This document shows positions 1 through 7,305 of a stretch of DNA of 64,000 nt, piece by piece. Under the pieces are notes generated by a model that made no database searches, was not told the DNA's origin, and saw only the letters and a list, made by a program, of their open reading frames with translations. The stretch's first letter is position 1. Each line of letters begins with the position of its first letter. Source of the DNA: BD2-11 clade cluster bacterium bin43. Lineage in GTDB: Bacteria; Gemmatimonadota; Gemmatimonadetes; Longimicrobiales; Gaopeijiaceae. Position numbers and translations under genes: made by a program. Location: positions 1-64,000 of the forward strand of contig MPMR01000001.1 of the NCBI GenBank assembly GCA_002238605.1. The letters run 5' to 3'.

Positions 1-224
1 GCCAGCGTAGTTCCCACGCACTCCGGACATCCTCTCGGCAAGACCGCCGGGACCCGTGCGCCCCGCGAGCAGTGAAGACCCCTTCAGCCAGCAGTTCTCC
101 CCGTCTCTCGCCTCTTAGACGACGAAACCGCGACCTTCCCGCCTTGCAACGCGGTTGACCCGCCCAACCACGGCCTCAATCCTTCATTCCACACCCGAAT
201 CCGCCACCCTGTGAGAAATCCGGG
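1..224. other. Non-coding edge region
   Basis: No convincing gene is seen here. A 7-bp dyad (AACCGCG at 126-132, CGCGGTT at 150-156) with a 17-nt loop lies downstream of the M28 peptidase stop and could be a weak transcription end, but there is no T-tract. A gene may end just outside the left edge. Confidence 0.4.
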
Positions 225-1943
225 CTAGTCCATGCCCGCCCGGTCCGCGTCCCGGATCGCGCGAAACTCGTTGCCCTCGCGCCAGTTGGGCCAGTCGCCC
301 GAGTCGGCGAGCTGGTACCCCACCCGGAAGAGCAGCCCGAAGTCGTCGAGCGCGCCGGTGAGATCCCACGCCGGGTCGAATTCGTCGGTCACCTTGTGGT
401 AGCGGTTGCTGGTGTAGTCGGCGCGCCGCTCGAGTGTCCACTCGATGCCGTGTTCGACGTGGTCGATGCCCGAGTCGGCGTAGAGCGAAGGGACGCCCAC
501 CTTCGCGAAGCTGAAGTGGTCGGACCGGTAATAGAAGCCCTTCTCGGGCTCGGGGTCCGGCCGCAGGAGACGCCCTTCGGCGGCCGCGGCCCGCTCCAGG
601 TAGTCGTCCAACTCGGAGGCCCCGATGCCCACCACCGTGATATCGTTCATGGGGCCGTCGACGTTCACGCCGTCGAGGTTGATGGTGGCCACGGTGCTGG
701 CGGTGGGATAGACGGGGTTGGCGGCGTAATAGGCGGACCCCAGCAGCCCCTGTTCCTCGGCGGTGACGGCAAGGAAAGCGACCGAGCGGGCGGGCCGTTC
801 GGGGAGGGCCGCGAATGCCCGGGCCAGCTCGATCAGCCCGGCGGTCCCGGTGGCATTATCGAAGGCGCCATTGAAGATCGGGTCCTCCATGGTGTCGGGG
901 CCGCGGCCGAAGTGGTCCCAGTGGGCGGTGTAGATGATGTACTCCTCGGGCCGCTGGCTCCCGCGCAGAAGCGCGAGCACGTTCTTCGACCGCGAACGCT
1001 GGATGTCGTTTGAGACCGCCACCGACGCCGAAGCTCCCAGGGGAACGGCGCGGTAGCCGGGGCGCGCGGCCGCCTCCGCCATCGCGTCGAAGTCGTGCCC
1101 GACCGCCGCGAAGATCTCGCGCGCCACGTCGCGCTGCACCCATCCCTCGATCGCGACCCGGGCCATGTTGCCGTCGTCGCCGGCCTGGTCGAACTGGGGG
1201 CCGGTCCAGCTCCCGCTCACGACCTCCCACGGGTAGCCTGCCGCCGCTTCCTCGTGGACGACGATCGCGCCCAAGGCGCCCTGCCGGGCCGCCTCCTCGA
1301 ACTTGTAGGTCCAGCGCCCGTAGTAGGTCATCGCGTTGCCGCGGAAGAGCGCCTCGTTCTGTGTGGCGAATCCGGGGTCGTTGACCAGCATGACCACCGT
1401 CTTCCCCGCCGCGTCCACGCCCTCGTAATCGTTCCAGCCGTACTCCGGCGCGACGATCCCGTAGCCCACGAAGACCATCTCGGAATCCTGGATCGACTCG
1501 CTCTCCACGACCCGCTTGGTCCAGGCCACGAAGTCCTCGGTCCACGCGTATTCCAGTACGGCGTCACCGGCTCGCACAGTGAGAGGCGGCGCCCCTTGCT
1601 CGGTCAGCGCCACCAGCGGCACCTCCTGGAAGAACGAGTCGCCATTGCCCGGTTCGAGCCCGACCGACTCGAACTGCTCCACCAGGTAAGCGACCGTGAG
1701 CTCCTCGCCGGGCGTGGAGGGCGCGCGCCCCTCGAACTCGTCGCTGGAAAGGATGCGGACAGCCTCCGTGTAGTTCTCCACGGACATGGCCGCGATTCCT
1801 GTGGCAGCCGCGTCGCCTCCGCCCATGGCGTCGCTCGCCGGTTCGCCGCCGCAGGCCGTCACCCCAGCCCAGGAGAGCATCCCCGCCAGCAGGATGAGCC
1901 TGTGAGTCGTTCGTGAGGTGGGGTCTGGGCAGGTTGAGCGCAT
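225..1943 (-). CDS. M28 family metallopeptidase, lipoprotein
   Basis: A 572-residue secreted zinc exopeptidase of family M28, probably releasing N-terminal amino acids from peptides in the periplasm or at the outer membrane. The N-terminus is a lipoprotein signal: a basic stretch, a hydrophobic core and Cys in AGVTACGGE. A PA-like insert lies roughly at residues 130-300. Expected zinc ligands are present: His in AHWDHFG (about residue 341), Asp in GAFDNATG (about 361), the catalytic Glu pair in TAEEQGLLGS (about 395), Asp in INLDGVN and His in YRSDHFSF. Peptidases of this kind are abundant in Gemmatimonadota. It is the distal gene of a minus-strand run, 44 nt after the OLD-like gene. Substrate is not predictable. 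Confidence 0.9.
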   Translation of the reverse strand: MRSTCPDPTSRTTHRLILLAGMLSWAGVTACGGEPASDAMGGGDAAATGIAAMSVENYTEAVRILSSDEFEGRAPSTPGEELTVAYLVEQFESVGLEPGNGDSFFQEVPLVALTEQGAPPLTVRAGDAVLEYAWTEDFVAWTKRVVESESIQDSEMVFVGYGIVAPEYGWNDYEGVDAAGKTVVMLVNDPGFATQNEALFRGNAMTYYGRWTYKFEEAARQGALGAIVVHEEAAAGYPWEVVSGSWTGPQFDQAGDDGNMARVAIEGWVQRDVAREIFAAVGHDFDAMAEAAARPGYRAVPLGASASVAVSNDIQRSRSKNVLALLRGSQRPEEYIIYTAHWDHFGRGPDTMEDPIFNGAFDNATGTAGLIELARAFAALPERPARSVAFLAVTAEEQGLLGSAYYAANPVYPTASTVATINLDGVNVDGPMNDITVVGIGASELDDYLERAAAAEGRLLRPDPEPEKGFYYRSDHFSFAKVGVPSLYADSGIDHVEHGIEWTLERRADYTSNRYHKVTDEFDPAWDLTGALDDFGLLFRVGYQLADSGDWPNWREGNEFRAIRDADRAGMD

Positions 1944-1987
1944 CGATGCTTGTCCTCGGGTGTGGTTGGCTAGATAGGCCCTCGCGG

Positions 1988-3718
1988 CTAAACCCGCCCT
2001 TCCGCCGCCTCCGCGATCCGCCCAATGACATCCAGCCCGTCTGTAATTTCCGGATCGATCTCGTCCCTCGGGACGTGCCGGGCGAGCACATGGTAGCTTC
2101 TCTTCGGCATCACGTTGGGAAGGCCCAACCTTGCGAAGTAGTCCGCAAAAAGCGGGTTGAGAAAGTCGTCGCTGGCTTTGATGTCCGGATTCCAGGGAGA
2201 GCCCTTTCCAAGTCTCTTCAGAGCCGCTTCGATGGCTTCAATGGACTCCCCCATCGCGCTGATCCGTCTGGCTTGCTCGGACTCGGCGAACAGCGGTCCG
2301 GGTGTGGCTTCCTGAGCCGATGCGGCAGCGTATCGTTCAAGCGTGCGCCGCGTAGCCACATAGTTCTCGATCTCGTTCCGCCCCCACATCCGATACTCCA
2401 GCGACGGTGTGGCCGGCAACTGCTGGCCAAGGTTGTCGAACAAGGCGACTCCACGAAGCCCGGGAAGCGCCTCTCGCAGCGCATGGTAGTGGTTGGCTGC
2501 CGCGGATGGCTGGTTGCGAACATAGTGCACAAACGGGCGGTCGAGAGCCTGAAGAGCGGGTCGGTGATCAAGACGCTTGGCGAATGCCCGCAAGATCGAC
2601 AGATCCGTCGACCCCTCCAGATACAGGACCCACCCGGTCTGCTCCGCCTGGTAGTAGTGCTCGAACCCGAATTCCCTGAGGGCCTTCTGGACCTGGCTCC
2701 CACGGTTGTCCATGCGGTGAGGAGCTCCTACGAAGGCGATCACCAGATCCCGTCCTGCCGCCTCGTTGAGGAGTACCTCGGAATGGCTGGCAGCGATGAT
2801 CTGGCTGCCGGTGCCCTCGGCCGTGTCGGTGAGCATCTGATAGGTCTGCCGTTGACGCAGGATCTCGAGGTGCGCGTCGGGTTCGTCCAGCAGCAGCACT
2901 GCGCCGGGATTGGCGTACATGTAGGCCAGAAGAAGAAGTGTCTGCTGCAGGCCCCGTCCGGCGGAGGACAAGTCGAGCTCGACTCCATGTTCCCGGTAAC
3001 TCATTGCGATCTCGCCTCGCTCCGCGATGTAGCGCGGTGGTCGCAATTCGGCTCCGAACAGATCCCGTACTCGCCCGACCAAGTCGATCCAGCGGGTCCC
3101 ATCCTCGTAGACGCTGTGGCACAGATTGCGAAGCACTTCGGCCGTGCGTCCTTCCCCGACGCGGACGTTGACGGCGCCCTGGTCCAGGCGTGTCTCGGTA
3201 GCCGCCAGCCCCGACATCGGGGGCAGAAACGCGATCTGAACCTTCCCCGCCGCCTTCGGTACGGGCATCCGATCCGGGTTGCGGGCCTCTGAACGCCTCA
3301 GCGGACGGCAATAGAATGACTCTTCGTTGGCGTAGTCGAACTCGAGACCGCAGACCCACGGCTGGTTCTCACCCACGCCCTCGACCGTAATGTCGATCCG
3401 GATGTTGCTGGTCGTCGGCTTGCCGTCCACCCTGTGCACGTTGCGGACCTTGAGTCCGCGCCAAAGGAGATTGGCGTGTGGAACCGGGATCGCAACGAGA
3501 TCGCGGCGGTTGACGGCTACGCCCGGGCGCTTTTCGGGAGTCTTCTGCCCGGATCGCTTCTCGCTCCAGCGTCGGAGGCCGATGTCCCACAACGCGAGCG
3601 CCTGCATTGCCGAGGTTTTGCCGGAGTTGTTGGGTCCGATGAAGACTACCGGGCTGCCCAACTCGATCTCCACCGTGCCGAAGCGCTTGAAGTTGCGGAT
3701 CGCGAGGCTGGTCAGCAT
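1988..3718 (-). CDS. OLD-like AAA ATPase with TOPRIM-type C-terminus
   Basis: A 576-residue SMC/OLD-type ATPase. Walker A GPNNSGKT is at residues 28-35, an ABC signature-like stretch LSSAGRGLQQT precedes Walker B LLLDEPDAHLE (about 273-283), and an H-loop-like AASHS follows. The C-terminal part resembles a TOPRIM nuclease: YLEGSTDLSILRAF (about 368-381) supplies the Glu and Asp, then LFDNLG and EIENYV occur where OLD proteins carry metal-binding acids. OLD family members cut DNA and several act in phage defence, so a defence role is plausible. No partner such as a UvrD-like helicase (Gabija) or a separate TOPRIM effector is adjacent. The flanking genes are an M28 peptidase and a permease, so it looks like a single-gene insertion. 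Confidence 0.8.
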   Translation of the reverse strand: MLTSLAIRNFKRFGTVEIELGSPVVFIGPNNSGKTSAMQALALWDIGLRRWSEKRSGQKTPEKRPGVAVNRRDLVAIPVPHANLLWRGLKVRNVHRVDGKPTTSNIRIDITVEGVGENQPWVCGLEFDYANEESFYCRPLRRSEARNPDRMPVPKAAGKVQIAFLPPMSGLAATETRLDQGAVNVRVGEGRTAEVLRNLCHSVYEDGTRWIDLVGRVRDLFGAELRPPRYIAERGEIAMSYREHGVELDLSSAGRGLQQTLLLLAYMYANPGAVLLLDEPDAHLEILRQRQTYQMLTDTAEGTGSQIIAASHSEVLLNEAAGRDLVIAFVGAPHRMDNRGSQVQKALREFGFEHYYQAEQTGWVLYLEGSTDLSILRAFAKRLDHRPALQALDRPFVHYVRNQPSAAANHYHALREALPGLRGVALFDNLGQQLPATPSLEYRMWGRNEIENYVATRRTLERYAAASAQEATPGPLFAESEQARRISAMGESIEAIEAALKRLGKGSPWNPDIKASDDFLNPLFADYFARLGLPNVMPKRSYHVLARHVPRDEIDPEITDGLDVIGRIAEAAEGRV

Positions 3719-3826
3719 GGGACCCTGTCCAACGCCTGAGAATCAGATAAAGAGAGGACGTGGCGATTGCCGGAACACGTTGGCGCGTTCCTCATGAGGG
3801 AGCAAGAAGCGGGCTTCGGGAAGCTC

Positions 3827-5581
3827 CTAGTCGATCCCCCCGCCCGGCTGCGCGGCGCTCTCCACCCGTATCGACAGGATGTCGATGTCGTGGTACTGCT
3901 GGTGGCGTATGGATGAGGCGTAGTGGCGGAGAAGCCTCAGCGGGATTTCCGACCCGGAGCTCGGACCTCCCTCGCTCAGCATCACCAGCTGGTCCTCGAT
4001 GTTGGTTTCGTCGGTGGTCGCGATGAACTCGAGGTCGGCCGCGTCCCCGTCGCTGCCAGCGATGAGAAGCAGGCGCCGCTCCTCTCCCTCGGTCTCCTCG
4101 TCTCCGCGCATGAGGATCTGGACGGTCTCCTCGCCCACGGCGCGCAGGCGCCGCTCCATGTCCTCGCCCCAGCGCTTGCGTGCAGCGAACTTCACCATGA
4201 AGTCATCGATCTCGGACCAGATCGCCGGCGTCATCCGGGTCTTCAGACGCGACCGCCGTCCCCCGACCAGCTCTTCGAACATCGCCAGCAGGATGACGGT
4301 GAAGCCGCCGACGGTCATGCCGTTGCCGAGAATCTCGCCCCATATGCCCGGGAAGTACTCCGGGTAGATCCAGTCGAACTGAAACGCGAGGCCGATCCAG
4401 AACGCTACGCCCACCACGAGGCCCTTGCGGAAGTCCAGGCCCTCCTGCAGCAGGATCTTCATTCCGAAGACGAAGATCAGGGCCACGATGATGATGAAGT
4501 ATGCCGCGACCACGGGCCCCGGGATCGCGATGATCAGGTTGATGAACTTCGGCAGAAACGCGAGCGACACGAAGACGATGCCGACGCAGACACCGATCCG
4601 GCGGGCGGCGACGCCGGTGAGTTCGGCGACGCTGATGCTCATGCCGTAGGTGGTGTTCGGAACCGTTCCCGTGAGGCCGGAGAGCAGGTTGCCCAGCCCA
4701 TCGGCGGAGATCGCCCCCTGGATGGAGCGGAAGTCGATCGCGCGCGGCTTGCGCCACGACACTCGCTGGATGGCGATGGCGTCCCCGAGCGTGTCCAGCG
4801 CGCCCACCAGCGTCACCATGATGAAGGACGGCAGGAGCGCCCAGAACTCCGGTCTGAAGCTGAGGTCGACGCCGGGATAGGCCCGTGGGGGCAACCCGAT
4901 CCAGGCAGCTTCGGCAACCGCGGATGTGTCGTACAGGCCGAATCCCAGCCGGGCGGTCAGGCAGCCCGCGACGATGCCGATGGCCGGTGCCCACAGGCGC
5001 AGTGCGCCGGAGGCCCGAAGCGGGACGAGGATCATGACCAGCAGCGTCACCCCCGCGATGACCGGGCCCGCGGCGGGCGAAACATCCGGGGGCACCTCGC
5101 CCAGCTTGCGAACGATGAGGGGCGAGAGGGTGATCGGGATGAGGAGCAGCACGGTGCCGGCGACCATGGGCGTAAAGATTCGCCTGAGGAGCGCCATCCT
5201 TGCCGCCAGGACGAACTGAATCAGGGCGGACGCGATGATCAGGGTCGCGAGCATGCCCGGTCCGCCCTGCTCGAGCGCCGTCACGCTCACGGCGAGGAAG
5301 GCGCTCGTGCTCCCCATCACGAGGATGTAGCCGGCGCCGATGCGGCCCACCTTGCGCGCCTGAATCGCCGTCGTCACCCCGCTGACCACCAGCGCCGCGC
5401 ACACCGCCCACGACAGGTAGTCGTCGCCCAGGCCGGCGACGGTGATCATCACCGTGGGCGTCAAGATGACGCTCGCGATGCAGAGGATGGCGTACTGGAT
5501 GCCCAGCCCGGCCGTGATCGGCAGGGGGGGACGCTCGTCGGGTTCGTAGCGCACGTCCTGCCGGTCGATCGCCGAACTCAC
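3827..5581 (-). CDS. NCS2-family nucleobase permease with C-terminal HATPase-like domain
   Basis: A 584-residue membrane protein starting at GTG. Residues about 25-440 contain many hydrophobic segments and the NCS2 signature region PNTTYGMSISVAELTGVA, so it is probably a xanthine/uracil-type proton symporter. After the last membrane segment comes a soluble domain of roughly 140 residues. Its end, EIPLRLLRHYASSIRHQQYH followed by an ILSIRV strand, resembles the last helix and strand of RsbW-type anti-sigma HATPase domains, but no clear N-box or GxG ATP-binding motifs are visible. This suggests a degenerate kinase fold used as a regulatory or scaffolding part. The transporter assignment is strong; the extra-domain assignment is inference. 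Confidence 0.8.
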   Translation of the reverse strand: MSSAIDRQDVRYEPDERPPLPITAGLGIQYAILCIASVILTPTVMITVAGLGDDYLSWAVCAALVVSGVTTAIQARKVGRIGAGYILVMGSTSAFLAVSVTALEQGGPGMLATLIIASALIQFVLAARMALLRRIFTPMVAGTVLLLIPITLSPLIVRKLGEVPPDVSPAAGPVIAGVTLLVMILVPLRASGALRLWAPAIGIVAGCLTARLGFGLYDTSAVAEAAWIGLPPRAYPGVDLSFRPEFWALLPSFIMVTLVGALDTLGDAIAIQRVSWRKPRAIDFRSIQGAISADGLGNLLSGLTGTVPNTTYGMSISVAELTGVAARRIGVCVGIVFVSLAFLPKFINLIIAIPGPVVAAYFIIIVALIFVFGMKILLQEGLDFRKGLVVGVAFWIGLAFQFDWIYPEYFPGIWGEILGNGMTVGGFTVILLAMFEELVGGRRSRLKTRMTPAIWSEIDDFMVKFAARKRWGEDMERRLRAVGEETVQILMRGDEETEGEERRLLLIAGSDGDAADLEFIATTDETNIEDQLVMLSEGGPSSGSEIPLRLLRHYASSIRHQQYHDIDILSIRVESAAQPGGGID

Positions 5582-5665
5582 TGGTCCCCCCCGTGCTCTC
5601 GAGAAATGGACGACGGCCGCAGGTCAGCGACGCGGCGGTACTGTATCCCCTTCAGCGGGTCGGGA

Positions 5666-6982
5666 TCATTTCGCCCCGGCCGGCTCTCCGCCGTCCCGCA
5701 CCACCGCTCGGACGCCCCAGGCCACCGCCAGGTGCGCCGGCACCGCGACAATCAGGTAGTAACCGTTCACCTGGTCGATCCCCGGGACAACCTGCACCAC
5801 GAGGCCCAGGACCGACACCCCGGCCGCCAGGACCGCCGCGCGGACCGCGAACCGGCGCCACCTGCCCGCAAACACTGCCGGAACCAGCGCGCCCGCGAGC
5901 ACCAGCGACAGCGGGTTCGCCTGGAGGAAATTCTCGTTCCAGTGCATGAACTCGTGGCTGGTGAAGTGCGACACGATCATCACCAGACCGGACAGTCCCG
6001 CCGCCAGGGACCAGATGCCGGCGGCCAGCACGAAGGCCGGCTCCGCGACTCGCCGCAACGTGTGCCGGCCGGCGCGGCTCGTGGTGCGCCCGTCCTTCCC
6101 CGAACGCGACGAGGACGCCAGCGCCGCCGAGCCCGCCAGCAACCCGGCAAGCAGTATCCCGACCAGGGTGAACCGGATGAAGTGCGCGGGGGGAGCCACC
6201 AGCGGGCGGGGTCGGGAACTCTCGTCCAGCAAGGCTTCGGACGCCACCAGGTCCGTCTCGCGCAGGAAGTCCCGCAGCATCATCGGGATAAACATCTCCT
6301 CCCAGGCGGTGCCCGGGCGATCACCGCGACCGCCCATGAAGAAGTCCAGCGACACGTAGATCAGTGGATTGCCGGCCGTGAGCCGCCGGGTGTGGAAGCG
6401 GTACGTCTCGCCGGGAGCCTCCGCGAACTGCTCCCGCAGGCTGCCGGCCACGATGGTGTCGAGGAGGTCGCGCACGCGCGTCGAACAGTTGTCGAGGAAG
6501 TACTGGTAGCGGTAGTACGCGTTCTCCGGACGCGCGTTGAAGCCGGCCATGTCGAGAAGCATCAGACGCTGAGCCGGGGTCAGATCGAGTGCCTGCTCCA
6601 CCACGCCGCGATCCGTGGCCACATAGTGCGCGATCATGCCCTCGGAGGAGAGGCCGGCCATCCAGTACTGCCAGTCTCCCAGGAGGAAACGCCAGAAAAA
6701 GCCCTCCTGAGTGACGTCGAACATTCCCCAGTTGTACGCGACGTCCAGGCCCCGGGCCGGATCCTGGATGCGGATGGCGTTGTGGCCGAACATCTCGTAG
6801 ACAACCGGCCCGGCCCCGATGGTGATGAGCGAGACGTGGAGTTCGGACCCGGGCTCGGGATCCGCGACCTCCTGGTCTTCGGGCGCAGGCTCCCGAATCC
6901 CGGCCATCGCCGACGCGGGCGGAGCGGTCCCCAGCGTGCCGACCGCCAGCCAGCCCGCCAATACCAGGCCCCTTCCACGCAT
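5666..6982 (-). CDS. DUF4105 (Lnb-like) periplasmic/membrane protein
   Basis: A 438-residue protein with a DUF4105 domain, the family of the periplasmic part of Lnb, an N-acyltransferase that makes lyso-form lipoproteins in some Firmicutes. Family hallmarks are visible: MFGHNAIRI with the FGHN motif, YNWGMFD, and the Cys motif YFLDNCSTRVRDLLD. The C-terminal third holds several hydrophobic segments, so the catalytic part is probably tethered to the membrane. The start at 6982 is chosen because it yields a signal peptide (LVLAGWLAVGTLG then ASA). The frame stays open for 78 more codons upstream, but that stretch does not look like an export signal. Lnb activity itself is not established for this branch. 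Confidence 0.75.
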   Translation of the reverse strand: MRGRGLVLAGWLAVGTLGTAPPASAMAGIREPAPEDQEVADPEPGSELHVSLITIGAGPVVYEMFGHNAIRIQDPARGLDVAYNWGMFDVTQEGFFWRFLLGDWQYWMAGLSSEGMIAHYVATDRGVVEQALDLTPAQRLMLLDMAGFNARPENAYYRYQYFLDNCSTRVRDLLDTIVAGSLREQFAEAPGETYRFHTRRLTAGNPLIYVSLDFFMGGRGDRPGTAWEEMFIPMMLRDFLRETDLVASEALLDESSRPRPLVAPPAHFIRFTLVGILLAGLLAGSAALASSSRSGKDGRTTSRAGRHTLRRVAEPAFVLAAGIWSLAAGLSGLVMIVSHFTSHEFMHWNENFLQANPLSLVLAGALVPAVFAGRWRRFAVRAAVLAAGVSVLGLVVQVVPGIDQVNGYYLIVAVPAHLAVAWGVRAVVRDGGEPAGAK

Positions 6983-7305
6983 TTCGCTCGATTTCGGCAC
7001 TGGCGACGATCTCGTTGGCGAGGACGGGTTTCGCTTCTCCGTTGCGCGGTACACCATCTTCCGCCCGCTGCTCCCCGGGCGACAGGTCGGATCCGCACAC
7101 GCAAGATGGTCCCGCGACCATGACGGCGGAAAGGCCGCGCCGAAACGCGACGAGCATGCGAGTTCACCGGTGGAGGCAGCCCGCGCCGCCGAACCGGTAG
7201 CCCCGAGCGCGTCCACGGCCTAGACTGCCGGAGGTACGATCGTCCGCCCCGCCCCCCGGCGGCCGGCGCGGCCTGCACGACCACCGAGAACCAGGGAGAA
7301 CCCCG
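6983..7305. other. 323-nt divergent intergenic region
   Basis: The region lies between the divergent starts of the DUF4105 gene and the PD40-PHP gene and should hold promoters for both. I could not pick a convincing -35/-10 pair on either strand. A GGGAG Shine-Dalgarno for the plus-strand gene lies just before 7306. No repeat or structured RNA was recognised. Confidence 0.5.

Noticed and set aside
3923-7123. A 1066-codon open frame on the plus strand
   Set aside because: It is antisense to the permease and DUF4105 genes, has a His/Arg/Gly-rich low-complexity product, and arises from high-GC codon bias.
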